From assembly GCA_016703125.1 (NCBI GenBank), contig JADJCR010000015.1, positions 1 to 64,000 on the forward strand: a DNA stretch of 64,000 nt, written 5' to 3'. How positions within the stretch are numbered: the first letter of the stretch is position 1; every line of letters begins with the position of its first letter. Of this stretch, positions 50,553 to 59,940 are shown piece by piece. A program made the translations under genes and the position numbers. Under the pieces are notes generated by a model. That model searched no databases. It worked only from the letters and a program-made list of their open reading frames with translations, and was not told where the DNA came from. This DNA comes from Micrococcales bacterium (GTDB taxonomy: Bacteria; Actinomycetota; Actinomycetes; S36-B12; UBA10799).

Positions 50553-51524
50553 GTGCAGCGGCTCTCCTACGATCAGCCCCCCGCCGAGGTCGCCCACGGC
50601 ATCCGCCGACTGCTGGCCGACCGGGTGCCCTTCGCCATGCCGGGGACACCCACCACCGCCAGTGCCGACGTGGTGCTGCGGACCTCCGGCAGCACCACGG
50701 CCGCCAAAGCCGTGGGCCACACGTTCGAGGCCGTTTCCTGGGCCGCGAGCAGTTCGCGCGCGGTGCTGGGTGATGACAACTGGCGCTGGTTGCTGTTGCT
50801 CTCCCCGTTCGCCACCGGCGGCTTCATGACGCTGGCCCGCAGCCGGCCGGAGCCGCTGGTCTGGCCGGGACTGGGTGGACCCTTCGACGCCGCGGCCTTC
50901 ACGCAGTGGTACCCCGGCGGGGCCAGCGCCACGGCAGTGGTCAGCACCCACCTGGCCCGCCTGCTCGCGGTGCCCGCCGGGGTGCGCTTCCTGGCAAGCC
51001 TCGAGGTGGTGCTCGTGGGGGGCGGGCCACTGCCCGCAGCCCTGCGCGAGCGCTGCGCTCAACACGGTATCCACGTAGTGGCCACGTACGGCGCCACCGA
51101 GACGCTCGGCGGATGTGTCTACGACGGCAGGCCCTGGCCGGGCGTCGAGGTGAGGCTGGTCGACGGCCAGATCCACCTCGACGGCCCCAATCTGTCCCCC
51201 GGGTACGTCCCCGGACCGGCCATCCCCCGTCCATGGCCCACCGGCGACCTCGGACGGTGGCGCGACGGCCGCCTGCAGGTCCTCGGTCGCGCCGACGACC
51301 AGGTCCCCGTCAAGGGCGTCAACCGGCGGCTGCGCGACGTCGAGGCCGAGGCCATGACACGCCCGGGCGTGCTGGAGGCGGTGGCAGTCGCGGTTCCCGA
51401 TCCCGCCGATGGCTACCGTGTGGAGGTCTTCGTCGAGGACGCCGGGCATCGGCTGCCGCGACTGGAGAACGGTAAACCGGACCGGCAGGAACTTCGCAGG
51501 AGGGCCAGTGGCCAGCGTCGCTGA
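50553..51524 (+). CDS. menE: o-succinylbenzoate-CoA ligase, short form
   Basis: AMP-forming ligase, 323 residues from GTG 50553, shorter than the usual 450-490. The P-loop-like LRTSGSTTAAKAVGH (about residues 43-57), ATYGATETLGGCVYDG (about 175-190), TGDLGRW and GKPDRQELRRR with the catalytic Lys are all there, so the shortening is in the N-terminal domain. Short MenE forms are common in Actinomycetota. menA follows with a 17-bp overlap. Confidence 0.93.
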   Translation: MQRLSYDQPPAEVAHGIRRLLADRVPFAMPGTPTTASADVVLRTSGSTTAAKAVGHTFEAVSWAASSSRAVLGDDNWRWLLLLSPFATGGFMTLARSRPEPLVWPGLGGPFDAAAFTQWYPGGASATAVVSTHLARLLAVPAGVRFLASLEVVLVGGGPLPAALRERCAQHGIHVVATYGATETLGGCVYDGRPWPGVEVRLVDGQIHLDGPNLSPGYVPGPAIPRPWPTGDLGRWRDGRLQVLGRADDQVPVKGVNRRLRDVEAEAMTRPGVLEAVAVAVPDPADGYRVEVFVEDAGHRLPRLENGKPDRQELRRRASGQRR

Positions 51525-52395
51525 GTGGATCGAAGGTGCACGGCCGCGCACACTGCCGGCGGCGATCGCACCTGTGGTCGCCGGGGCCGGCGTGACCGGC
51601 TTCACCGGGACGACGCTGAGCACCGCGGCGGTGTGGCGCAACGGGCTGCTGGCGCTGGTCGTCGCCCTGGCGCTGCAGATCGGTGTCAACTACTTCAACG
51701 ACTACAGCGACGGCGTGCGCGGCACCGACGAGGTACGGGTCGGCCCGGTGCGGCTGGTCGGCCAAGGCCTGGCCGCACCGGAGCAGGTGAAACGCGCCGC
51801 GCTGCTGAGCCTCGGAGTGGCCGGCGCCGCCGGGTTCCTGTTGGTCCTGCTGAGCCAGCAGTGGATCCTGCTGCCGGTCGGTGCGGCGGCGATACTCTCC
51901 GCCTACGCCTACACCGGCGGCGCGAGACCGTACGGCTACCTCGGGCTCGGTGAGCTGTTCGTGTTCGTCTTCTTCGGTCCGGTCGCGGTGTGCGGGACGA
52001 CTCTGGTCACCGGCGGGGGGCTGTGGCCGGTGTCGGTGATCACGTCGGTGGCCATCGGCCTGCTGACCGTCGGCATCCTGGTGGCCAACAACCTGCGCGA
52101 CCTCCACCTCGACGAGGACGCAGGAAAACACACGCTGGCGGTGCGGCTCGGTGACACCGGAACGCGGCGGCTCTTCGCCACGTGCAACATCGTGGCCTTC
52201 GTGCTGGTGGCCTGGCTGGCGCTGCTGAGCACCCCATGGGTGCTGATCGGGATGGCCGGAGCGGTGCCCGCGGTCAAAGCCTCACAGGACGTCCTCGAGC
52301 ACGCCTACGGGCGCGGGCTCATCCCCGTGCTACAGGCGCAGTCACTTGCCCTGCTGCTGGCGGGGCTCGGCGTCGGACTCGGCTTGCTGCTCTGA
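51508..52395 (+). CDS. menA: 1,4-dihydroxy-2-naphthoate polyprenyltransferase
   Basis: UbiA-family membrane enzyme attaching the prenyl tail to DHNA. 295 residues from GTG 51508 (AGGAGGG upstream), eight or nine helices. First Asp motif NYFNDYSDGVRGTDEVR (about residues 60-76) and second NNLRDLHLDEDAGKHTLAVR (about 193-212). Convergent with the DUF4229 gene; the 3' ends overlap by 54 bp. Confidence 0.95.
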   Translation: MASVAEWIEGARPRTLPAAIAPVVAGAGVTGFTGTTLSTAAVWRNGLLALVVALALQIGVNYFNDYSDGVRGTDEVRVGPVRLVGQGLAAPEQVKRAALLSLGVAGAAGFLLVLLSQQWILLPVGAAAILSAYAYTGGARPYGYLGLGELFVFVFFGPVAVCGTTLVTGGGLWPVSVITSVAIGLLTVGILVANNLRDLHLDEDAGKHTLAVRLGDTGTRRLFATCNIVAFVLVAWLALLSTPWVLIGMAGAVPAVKASQDVLEHAYGRGLIPVLQAQSLALLLAGLGVGLGLLL

Positions 52396-52668
52396 GTCCT
52401 CCTCGGCGGTGGTCTGCGCGACGTCGTCCTCGGCGGCCGCAGCGGCGTCGATGCGGTCGTTCACCTTGCCCACGACCCGGCCGAAGCCCTGGCTCATCGA
52501 GGACCGCGGACGGTCCAGCCAGACCAGGCTCAACGCGCCGCTGACCAGGAACGCGAGCACCAGCAGCAGTAGTCCACGCGCCCCTGTGAGGTAGAGCAGG
52601 CCGCCCACGGCCAGCAGGAGCAGCAGGCGCAGACCCGTGTACACGAAGAAGGCTCGACCAGCAGTCAC
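52342..52668 (-). CDS. DUF4229-type small membrane protein
   Basis: About 108 residues from GTG 52668; the GGAGGG before it is unusually close, and ATG 52719 is an alternative. Two transmembrane helices (YTGLRLLLLLAVGGLLYLTG and GLLLLVLAFLVSGALSLVWL), then a soluble acidic, Gln-rich tail. The family is actinobacterial and of unknown function; a gene of this type is often found beside menA. Confidence 0.78.
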   Translation of the reverse strand: MTAGRAFFVYTGLRLLLLLAVGGLLYLTGARGLLLLVLAFLVSGALSLVWLDRPRSSMSQGFGRVVGKVNDRIDAAAAAEDDVAQTTAEEDSEQQAESDAEPRQQQGK

Positions 52669-52815
52669 CCCTCCAGCGTAGACACGCCCTGAGGCGCGCC
52701 CATCAGCGACGTTGCGCATGTCACGTCGCTGGGCCACAGGTGCCTGCACGGACCCCGCCGGGGCGCCCTGAGCCGACAGGCTGCTGACGGCGCTCCGCGG
52801 GCGTACCATCGGAGC

Positions 52816-53058
52816 ATGCTCAAGGTGGTCATGGCGATCGTGGCTGTCGGGCTTGTGATCTTCGCCCTCATCGACCTGGCACAGGTGAAGTCATCCGACG
52901 TGCGCGGAGGCAGCCGGTTCTTGTGGCTGGTGGCGATCATCCTGCTGCCGGCGGTGGGTGCGGTGCTCTGGCTGTTCCTCGGCCGCGCCCGCGACGACGA
53001 ACCCCGGCACTTCGGCCCCGACGACGATCCCGACTTCCTGCGGGGGATCCAGCCCTGA
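52816..53058 (+). CDS. small membrane protein with PLDc_N (phospholipase D N-terminal) domain
   Basis: 80 residues: two membrane helices (VVMAIVAVGLVIFALIDLA and FLWLVAIILLPAVGAVLWLF) joined by a short charged loop, ending FLGRARDDEPRHFGPDDDP. The RFLWLVAIILLPAVGAVLWL pattern is the PLDc_N (cardiolipin-synthase N-terminal) motif, here without a catalytic domain. Function unknown. It converges on ccsB with one base between stops. Confidence 0.85.
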   Translation: MLKVVMAIVAVGLVIFALIDLAQVKSSDVRGGSRFLWLVAIILLPAVGAVLWLFLGRARDDEPRHFGPDDDPDFLRGIQP

Positions 53059-53059
53059 C

Positions 53060-53989
53060 TCAGCCGACGCCGGCGTAGGAGTGCAGGCCGGAGGCGAAGA
53101 AGTTCACGCCGAAGTAGTTGACCAGGAACGCGGCGAACCCGATCAGCCCGACGACGGCGGCCTTGCGGCCCTTCCAGCCGGCCGTCGAGCGGGCGTGCAG
53201 GTAACCGGCGTAGACGACCCAGGTGATGAACGCCCAGGTCTCCTTGGGGTCCCAGCCCCAGTAGCGGCCCCAGGCGTTCTCCGCCCAGATGGCTCCCGCG
53301 ATCACCGCGAAGGTCCACACCGGGAAGACGAACGCGATGGTGCGGTAGGCCAGCGCATCGAGACGCTCGGCGGTCGGCAGCCGGCTGGCGACACCCCGCC
53401 CGGCCGTGCCTTTGTCCTCCGCCCGTTGCCGGATCAGGTACGCCACGATGAGCCCCGCGCTGAGGGTGAAGGCACCTCCGGAGATGGCCGCGGCGCTGAC
53501 GTGGATGACCAGCCACCACGACTTCAGCGCCGGGACGAGTTGCGCGGACTCGGTGTACAGCAGTGTCACCGCGATGCCCAGGGTGAGCAGGACCGCGCCG
53601 ACCACCCACACCCCGAGCCAGCGCAGGTCGGTACGGGAAGCCGCCACGAGGTAGACCAGGGCGACCGCTATCGCAGCACCGAGGGAGAACTCGTACATGT
53701 TCCCCAGCGGGAACCGCTCGGCCGCCAGACCGCGGAAGACGAACCCGGCGATCAGCAGGACCGTGGCCAACCAGGTCAGCGACAGGGCGATGTTGCCGGA
53801 CCTACGTCCCGGCTCGGCCGCCTCGACAGGTCCGGTGGGCTCAGCGGGGGCACCGTCCGGGCCGACCAGCACCTTCTGCTTGGCGGCCAGGGGCACCCGG
53901 CGGGCGGCCAGCGACGCGGCGAACGCGAAGAGGGCCAGCGTGTACACCAGCATCGATGCGTAGACGGCGGCGTTGCTCAGTTGGGCCAT
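53060..53989 (-). CDS. ccsB: cytochrome c biogenesis protein CcsB (haem handling subunit)
   Basis: System II cytochrome c assembly protein, 309 residues, seven or eight helices. The WGRYWGWDPKETWAFITWVV haem-binding tryptophan motif (about residues 239-258) and His residues in WWLVIHVSAAAISGG and GYLHARS are present. With ResB it carries haem across the membrane to apocytochrome. Last gene of resA-ccdA-resB-ccsB; starts two bases after the resB stop. Confidence 0.95.
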   Translation of the reverse strand: MAQLSNAAVYASMLVYTLALFAFAASLAARRVPLAAKQKVLVGPDGAPAEPTGPVEAAEPGRRSGNIALSLTWLATVLLIAGFVFRGLAAERFPLGNMYEFSLGAAIAVALVYLVAASRTDLRWLGVWVVGAVLLTLGIAVTLLYTESAQLVPALKSWWLVIHVSAAAISGGAFTLSAGLIVAYLIRQRAEDKGTAGRGVASRLPTAERLDALAYRTIAFVFPVWTFAVIAGAIWAENAWGRYWGWDPKETWAFITWVVYAGYLHARSTAGWKGRKAAVVGLIGFAAFLVNYFGVNFFASGLHSYAGVG

Positions 53990-53990
53990 G

Positions 53991-55496
53991 TCACTCCTTC
54001 TCGAGCTGCCTGTTCACCACGGCACTGATCTCGCGGACGTCGTCGTGGACACGCCCACCACCGGACCTGCTCAGCCCGGCAACTTCGGCCACTGTATCCC
54101 GCGAGCCCGACCGGCGGACCCACACCCGGCGGCGTTGCAGCAGCAGCGACATGCTGACCCCCAGGATCACCAGCACGGAGGCGATCAGGGCCAGCCAGCG
54201 GCCGGGGTCGTGCGCCAGGGACAGGTTGGCGAAGTCCCGGAAGCCGGTGAACTGCACCTGGGTGCCGTCGGGCAGTTCCCACGTCTGACCGGGTCGCAGC
54301 GCCTTGGTGCCGATACGCTCCAGACCGCTGGTGTCCAGGCGGTACACGCTGCCGCCGGTGGGGACGTCGCCGGTGAAGGCGCCGAGGAACAACTGCGGGT
54401 CTCGGGCGGCGGGGAACGTGGAGACTGGCCCGAGGACCGGGTCGATGGTCGCGGTCGGCAGGAACAGGCCGGTCAGCGCGAACCCCGGGTCCTCGTCCGG
54501 CAGTTTCACCACCCCCGCCGAGGTCTGGTTGCCGTCCCGCGGCAGGAAGACCACTGCGTCGTCGAACACCACCGTGCCATCCGGACGGGTGATCTTGATC
54601 TCCGGGGCGTAGCCGTGGCCGGTGAGGAACACCTTGACCCCGGGCAGCACCAGCGGGGAGTTCACGCTGAACTCCTGCTGCAGCTCGGGGGCGCCGGGGC
54701 GCTGGCTGACCAGCGCCTTGGCCTCGAATTGCCGGGGCGCGCCGCGCTGCTGCCCGCTCTCCTGGAACGTCGCGGTGAAGTCCTCCAGGATGACCGAGAA
54801 TGGTGCGATCCGGTCGGGGTCCACGAGCCGGCCGCTGCGGAAGGAGTCGAACTGCGTCAGCGACCCGGTGAACCCGCGGCCCTCCACCACGATCACTCTG
54901 GCCGACCAGCCGAACATCCCACCGACGGCCACCGCCAGCAGCAGGAAGATGAAGCACAGGTGGAACAGCAGGTTGCCCACCTCGTGCAGGTAGCCCTTCT
55001 CCGCGGCGAGCGCATCGGCGTCGCGGCGCACCCGCCACCGGTGTTCGCGCAGGAACTGCTCGGCGACGTCGAGGGCGTCCTGCCCGGCTGGCACCCGCGC
55101 GTAAGCGGGCATCCGGGACAGCCGCGACGGCGCCGGGGGCGGCGGCTTGCGCACCGAGGCGATGAACTCCGTGGTGCGCGGCACGATGCAGCCGATCAGA
55201 GAGATGCACAGCAAGAGGTAGATCGCGGCGAACCAGGGAGCTGCGAACACGTCGAACATGCCGAGCCGGTCCAGCCACTGACCGGAGACGGGGTTGGCCG
55301 CGATCCAGTCCTCGACCTTGGCCGCGTCGGTGCCGCGCTGCGGGAAGACCGACCCGGGGATGCTGGCCAGCGCCAGCAGCAGCAGCAGGATGAGCGCCGT
55401 GCGCATGCTGGTCAGCGACCGCCAGCCCCAGCGCAGCCAGCCGCGCAGGCCCAGGCGGGGCCCACCGCTACGCGTGCGTTCAGCGGTCACGGTCAC
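53991..55496 (-). CDS. resB: cytochrome c biogenesis protein ResB
   Basis: Partner of CcsB in system II, 501 residues from GTG 55496, which overlaps the ccdA stop. Four helices are visible, around LTSMRTALILLLLLALAS, FAAIYLLLCISLIGCIVPR, LLFHLCFIFLLLAVAVGGMFG and the C-terminal LALIASVLVILGVSMSLLL, with a large extracytoplasmic domain between the third and fourth. Full-length for the actinobacterial family. Confidence 0.93.
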   Translation of the reverse strand: MTVTAERTRSGGPRLGLRGWLRWGWRSLTSMRTALILLLLLALASIPGSVFPQRGTDAAKVEDWIAANPVSGQWLDRLGMFDVFAAPWFAAIYLLLCISLIGCIVPRTTEFIASVRKPPPPAPSRLSRMPAYARVPAGQDALDVAEQFLREHRWRVRRDADALAAEKGYLHEVGNLLFHLCFIFLLLAVAVGGMFGWSARVIVVEGRGFTGSLTQFDSFRSGRLVDPDRIAPFSVILEDFTATFQESGQQRGAPRQFEAKALVSQRPGAPELQQEFSVNSPLVLPGVKVFLTGHGYAPEIKITRPDGTVVFDDAVVFLPRDGNQTSAGVVKLPDEDPGFALTGLFLPTATIDPVLGPVSTFPAARDPQLFLGAFTGDVPTGGSVYRLDTSGLERIGTKALRPGQTWELPDGTQVQFTGFRDFANLSLAHDPGRWLALIASVLVILGVSMSLLLQRRRVWVRRSGSRDTVAEVAGLSRSGGGRVHDDVREISAVVNRQLEKE

Positions 55497-56241
55497 AGCG
55501 TCACCTGGAAACTTCCGGCCCACACCCGCAGCCACACCGAGATCTCGTTCCACAGCCCGGTGACCAGCAGCAGGCCGATCACGATGAGCGTCGCGCCCCC
55601 GAAGCGCAGCACCCACACCGAATGGGTGCGCAGCCAGAGCACCGTCCCGGCCATCCTCCGGAAGGCCAGGGCGATCACCAGGAACGGCAGCCCCAGGCCG
55701 ATGCAATAGGCCAAGGAGAGCAGCGCCCCGCGCAACGCGGACCCCTCGAGAAGACCAGCGCCTGCACCGCGGCCAGCGTCGGACCGATGCACGGCGTCCA
55801 GCCCAGCCCGAACAGCACGCCGAGCACGGGTGCGGTCCACATCCCGAGGTTCGGGGACACATGCCAGCGCACGTCTCGCTGCAGCCACGGCATCGCGCCC
55901 ATGAACGCCACGCCCAGGATGATGATCACGACCCCCAGCACCCGCTGGATCGGATCCTGGTACTGCAGCAGCACCTCCCCGGCGTAGCCGAGCAGCGCGC
56001 CATAGGAGATGAAGACCACCGAGAAGCCCAGGATGAACAACCCCACCCCGGTGAGGATCTTCGTGTGCTTGGGTTCGGCCGGGGCCTCCAGTTCGGCGCC
56101 GGTCATGCCAGTGACCACACCGACGTAGCCGGGCACCAGCGGCAGCACACAGGGACTGGCGAACGACACGAAGCCGGCCAGCAGCGCCAAGGGGATCGCC
56201 AGGAGCAGCGAACCGCCGGTGACCGTCTCGGCGACGCTCAC
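55493..56241 (-). CDS. ccdA: thiol-disulfide transporter CcdA (frameshifted)
   Basis: Membrane protein passing reducing power to ResA. GTG start 56241. Paired Cys in FASPCVLPLVPGYVG (about residue 31) and LGWTPCIGPTLAAV (about 152) are the redox pair. A base is lost near 55752, after which EGSALRGALLSLAYCIGLG continues in another frame to the stop at 55493; corrected length is about 250 residues. Overlaps resA and resB by four bases each. Confidence 0.92.
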
Positions 56242-56822
56242 GACGTGCCACCGGGGGTGGCGGATTCAGCCGTGAGGTCCTGCAGCGCGGCATCGAGCGC
56301 ACCGGCCTGCACCGCCCCCAGGAACCGTCCGGCGACGCGACCTTCACTGTCGATCAGCAGCGTGGACGGGATCGCCTGCGGTGGCAGGCTGTCGGAGAAC
56401 TGCAGGACGAGCTGGCCGTTCGGATCGGGCAGGTTGGGGTAGGTGATCCCGAACTTCTCCACGAACGCCCGGGCGGGGGCGTCGGAGTCGCGGGTGTCAA
56501 GGCCCAGGAAGTTCACATCCGGGTGCTTCTGCGCCACTGCCACCAACTCGGGCGCCTCCGCGCGGCACGGGGCGCACCACGAGGCCCACACGTTGATGAC
56601 GCCCGGCTGCCCCTTCCACGTGGCGGTGTCCACCGGGTCGCCGTTGAGGTCGGTCCCGGTGAGCACCGGCGCGGGCTGGCGCTGCTCGACCGGCAGGATC
56701 ACCGACGAGCCGTCGCCGGCGACGAACCCCTGGGTCTGACCCACTTCACCGGTCTCCTGCGAGCAGCCGGCCGCAACGCCCAGCACCAGCAGCACACCGA
56801 GGAGCACAGACCGCGTACGCAC
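56238..56822 (-). CDS. resA: ResA/TlpA-type thioredoxin-like lipoprotein
   Basis: Membrane-anchored thioredoxin that reduces apocytochrome c haem-binding cysteines. 194 residues, GTG start. Lipobox VAAGC (Cys 20), then an AhpC/TSA-like fold with NVWASWCAPCRAEAPELV (CxxC at about residues 83-86) and the cis-Pro in AIPSTLLID. Position before ccdA supports ResA rather than a general TlpA. Starts one base after the previous gene ends. Confidence 0.93.
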   Translation of the reverse strand: MRTRSVLLGVLLVLGVAAGCSQETGEVGQTQGFVAGDGSSVILPVEQRQPAPVLTGTDLNGDPVDTATWKGQPGVINVWASWCAPCRAEAPELVAVAQKHPDVNFLGLDTRDSDAPARAFVEKFGITYPNLPDPNGQLVLQFSDSLPPQAIPSTLLIDSEGRVAGRFLGAVQAGALDAALQDLTAESATPGGTS

Positions 56823-57464
56823 TTAGGCCCCGACCCCCTTGGTCGATATCGGATAGAGCGACGCCGCCGGTTCGGTGTACACGATCGACACCAGCCGGTC
56901 GTCCTCGAACGTCAGGGACGTGACCGAGGCGAGGTTGCACTGGCGCTTGCGGGGGTCGTGCAGGAACGACCTGCCCTCGGCATCGAGCCGGGCGATCCAC
57001 ACGGGCAACTGGTGGCTCACCATGACGACTTCGCGCCCGGGTACGGCGCGCCGGGCTGAGGTCACCGCTGAACGCATGCGTGCGGCGACGTCCTTGTACG
57101 GCTCCCCCCACGACGGTCGGAAGGGGTTGTAGAGGTGGCGCCACGCCCGTGGTTGGCGCAGCACGCCGTCGCCCACGGACACTCGCTGCCCCTCGAAGAC
57201 GTTGTCCGCCTCGATGATGCGCTCATCGAGGATCGGGGTCACACCGAATTGCTCGCCCAGGGGCGCGGCGGTCTCCTGGGCCCGGTCCAGCGGCGAGGAC
57301 CACACCTGCGCCACGTCCCGGGTGGCCAGCGCCTGGGCTGCGAGGTCGGCCATCTGCCGTCCGAGGTCGGAGAGGTGGAAGTCCGGGAGCCGCCCGTAGA
57401 GGATCTTGCCGGGGTTGTGCACCTCGCCGTGGCGCAGCAGGTGAACGGTGGTGCGCTGGCTCAT
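56823..57464 (-). CDS. histidine phosphatase (phosphoglycerate-mutase-like)
   Basis: 213 residues from ATG 57464, with AGGAGGAG upstream. RHGE in LLRHGEVHNPGKILYG (catalytic His, residues 11-14), RAQETA, and a second His in MVSHQLPVWIARLD. Substrate unclear; the family spans mutases and phosphatases. It lies between hemL and resA, as in many Actinomycetota, so a link to haem or cytochrome assembly has been suggested by context only. Confidence 0.88.
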   Translation of the reverse strand: MSQRTTVHLLRHGEVHNPGKILYGRLPDFHLSDLGRQMADLAAQALATRDVAQVWSSPLDRAQETAAPLGEQFGVTPILDERIIEADNVFEGQRVSVGDGVLRQPRAWRHLYNPFRPSWGEPYKDVAARMRSAVTSARRAVPGREVVMVSHQLPVWIARLDAEGRSFLHDPRKRQCNLASVTSLTFEDDRLVSIVYTEPAASLYPISTKGVGA

Positions 57465-58750
57465 GGGCTCTCCTCCTGCACGCGGGCCGCCGCTTCCGCC
57501 GCGGCCGGCAGCGCCCCGCGGACCTGTTCCAGTGCGGCCTCGTCGTGGGCACTGCTGACGAACCAGGCCTCGAACGCCGACGGCGGCAGGCTCACCCCGC
57601 CGTCCAACATGGTCGCGTGGAAGGCCGCGAACGCCGCGGTGTGCTGATCTTGGGCCTGTTCGTAGTCGGCCACCGGGTCCTCCCGGAAGAACACGCTGAA
57701 CAGGTTGCCGGCCCGCTGGATGCGGTGCGTCACCCCGGCGTTGGCCAACGCCTCGCCGGTCATGGCGACCACGGCGTCGGCGGCCGCATCCACCGCCGCG
57801 TAGTCGGCGTTGCGCAGCATGGCCAGGCCAGCCGCCGTGGCCACGGGATTGCCCGACAGGGTTCCAGCCTGGTACACGGGGCCTTGCGGGGCGAGCATCT
57901 GCATGACGTCGGCACGGCCGCCGAAGGCCGCCACCGGCAGCCCCCCGCCGATCACCTTGCCGTAGGTGAACAGGTCCGCGGGCACGCCTTCCAGCCCGTA
58001 CCACCCACTCGGCGAGACCCGGAAGCCGGTCATGACCTCGTCGCTGATCAGCAGTGCCCCGTCGCTGGCGCACAGGTCGGACAGGCCTTGCGTGAAGCCG
58101 GGTCCCGGGGGCACCACCCCCATGTTCGCCGGCACAGCCTCGGTGATGACGGCGGCGACGTCGTGCTGGCGTAGCGCAGCCTCGACTGCTTCGAGGTCGT
58201 TGTAGGGCAGGACGACGGTGGTTGCGGTCTGGCCCTTGGTCACCCCGGCGCTGTCGGGCAGGCCGAGAGTGGCCACGCCGCTGCCCGCCGAGGCCAGCAG
58301 GGAGTCGGAATGCCCGTGGTAGCAGCCGGCGAACTTGATGATCACATCACGGCCGGTGAAGCCCCTCGCTACGCGGATCGCGCTCATGGTGGCCTCGGTC
58401 CCCGAGCTGACCAACCGCACCTGCTCGACGGGGTCCACGCGCTGCACGATGAGTTCGGCGAGTTCGACCTCGTTGGGGTGCGGCGCCCCGAATCCCAGAC
58501 CGCTGGCCGCGGCCGCCTGGACCGCCTGGACCACCGCCGGGTGTGCATGACCCAGCAACGCCGGGCCCCACTGCCCGACCAGATCCACGTAGGTGTTGCC
58601 GTCCACGTCGGTGACGTACGGACCCTGGCCGCTGACGAAGAAGACGGGATGGCCGCCCACCGCACGGAACGCGCGGACCGGGGAATTCACTCCGCCGGGG
58701 GTGACTTGCTGGGCGCGCTCGAGCCACCGCTGCGACGTGCTGCGCTGCAT
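57461..58750 (-). CDS. hemL: glutamate-1-semialdehyde 2,1-aminomutase
   Basis: PLP enzyme making 5-aminolevulinate for haem. 429 residues from ATG 58750 (MQRSTSQRWLERAQQVTPGG). GGVNSPVRAFRAVGG, VRLVSSGTEATMSAIR, GCYHGHSD, and FTYGKVIGGGLPVAAFGG with the Schiff-base Lys (about residue 267). Overlaps the phosphatase gene by four bases and so is probably transcribed with the cytochrome c maturation genes. Confidence 0.96.
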   Translation of the reverse strand: MQRSTSQRWLERAQQVTPGGVNSPVRAFRAVGGHPVFFVSGQGPYVTDVDGNTYVDLVGQWGPALLGHAHPAVVQAVQAAAASGLGFGAPHPNEVELAELIVQRVDPVEQVRLVSSGTEATMSAIRVARGFTGRDVIIKFAGCYHGHSDSLLASAGSGVATLGLPDSAGVTKGQTATTVVLPYNDLEAVEAALRQHDVAAVITEAVPANMGVVPPGPGFTQGLSDLCASDGALLISDEVMTGFRVSPSGWYGLEGVPADLFTYGKVIGGGLPVAAFGGRADVMQMLAPQGPVYQAGTLSGNPVATAAGLAMLRNADYAAVDAAADAVVAMTGEALANAGVTHRIQRAGNLFSVFFREDPVADYEQAQDQHTAAFAAFHATMLDGGVSLPPSAFEAWFVSSAHDEAALEQVRGALPAAAEAAARVQEESP

Positions 58751-58872
58751 GGATCGATACTCGCACGGGACGCGATTTGCGGCGGCCAGTGGGTTCGGGG
58801 GTCCCGGGCAGTGCCGGCGCCCGCCGGCTGACCCCCGGGCCGCGCGCTCCCGGGCCGCGCGCTCCAGCACAA

Positions 58873-58947
58873 GGCGGGAGAGTTACCTCAACCCGGGAGC
58901 GAAACTGCGCGGTTGGATCGCTCCCCGCTGACCGAACCTCTCCCGCC
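58873..58947. repeat. nested hairpin repeat, copy 1 (3' of the DUF559 gene)
   Basis: Outer arms GGCGGGAGAG (58873-58882) and CTCTCCCGCC (58938-58947), ten bases perfect; inner arms GGGAGCGA (58895-58902) and TCGCTCCC (58918-58925). It shares CGGTTGGATCGCTCCC and overall layout with copy 2 beyond the start of the same gene. It could terminate the DUF559 gene (stop at 58955). Confidence 0.88.
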
Positions 58948-58954
58948 CTGGGCC

Positions 58955-59851
58955 CTACCAGCCCGGCGGAGCCGCCGACCGGATCCGGCGGGTCAGCGGA
59001 ACGCCGCGTGCGTAGCGAATCCGCCGGTCCAACTCGTTCACGTCGAACAACTGCTCCCAGATGACCCGCAGCAGCCGGTACCCGATCGCCTCGATCCGCC
59101 CCTGCCGGCGCTTCTCCTGCCTGACGACCGCGGCCACCTCATCCTCGGTCTCATTGCGGTCGTACTTGATGAGGCCGTCGAACTCCAGCCCGACCAGGGT
59201 GCCGTCCAGCAGCAGGTCGATGCGGTGCCGGTGCCCGTCGGCGTTGACCCGATGCTGGCTCGTCACCGCGTACCCCAGGTCCTTGACGATCATGCGCATC
59301 CAGGTCTCGCCGGCGGATTCGGACGCAGGGTCGGCGTTGGCGATGATCCAGCGCACGCGCCCCACGCCTTTGGCCTTGCCCAGACTCGCGGCGGCCTGCA
59401 CCAAGTCCTCGTGGGTGCACATCCGCAGGTGCAGCGCGGCATCCGCCACCATGAGCGCGTCCCGGCGCGGCAGCAGTCGGGCGCAATCGACCACCGTCCA
59501 GGCGACCGACGTGACCTGGAGCCCGTGGTGTTCGATCAGCGCCGGCCGGCCACCGTTGACGACCTTCACACCGCGGCCGTACCCGCCACGGGTGATCCCC
59601 CGCACGTGCACCTGGCCGGGAGGCTCGCCGACCAGTGGCAGGCCCCAGTGGCGCGCGGCCGCCGGACCGGCCAGGGCAGCGCCGGGTTTCAGCAGTCGAA
59701 GCGTCGCCGCGCACTTCAGGTCGAACAGGTGCCAGTCGTCCTCGACCTCTGCGGCGTAGACGCCGTGGCGCACTTTGCTGGTTGTCTTACGAACGCGGCG
59801 CAGCTCCGGCTCGGAAGCGCCCTGGCTGAGGAGGTCGCGGGTGAAGATCAC
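58955..59851 (-). CDS. DUF559 / AbiEi-like protein with Vsr-type nuclease fold
   Basis: 298 residues from GTG 59851. The N-terminal ~70 residues (LSQGASEPELRRVRKTTSKV) look like the winged-helix start of AbiEi-type antitoxin-like proteins; the C-terminal half has the DUF559 endonuclease-like pattern HRIDLLLDGTLVGLEFDGLIKYD (acidic residues about 209-228, given in family form) and EKRRQGRIEAIGYRLLRVIWEQL. The fold is PD-(D/E)XK-like. Function in Actinomycetota is unknown and no toxin or methylase partner is adjacent. It is bounded on both sides by the same hairpin repeat. Confidence 0.8.
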   Translation of the reverse strand: MIFTRDLLSQGASEPELRRVRKTTSKVRHGVYAAEVEDDWHLFDLKCAATLRLLKPGAALAGPAAARHWGLPLVGEPPGQVHVRGITRGGYGRGVKVVNGGRPALIEHHGLQVTSVAWTVVDCARLLPRRDALMVADAALHLRMCTHEDLVQAAASLGKAKGVGRVRWIIANADPASESAGETWMRMIVKDLGYAVTSQHRVNADGHRHRIDLLLDGTLVGLEFDGLIKYDRNETEDEVAAVVRQEKRRQGRIEAIGYRLLRVIWEQLFDVNELDRRIRYARGVPLTRRIRSAAPPGW

Positions 59852-59940
59852 CCGTCAAGATTGGCCACATGCGGCGCTCCACACGAGGGGGCCTGTGGAT
59901 AGGACCGCCGGCTGTGGACGAGGGCCTGCCAGTCGAAGCC

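Noticed and set aside
58830..58870. Short tandem copy of CCGGGCCGCGCGCTC
   Set aside because: Only two imperfect copies of a pure G/C string next to hemL; likely compositional.
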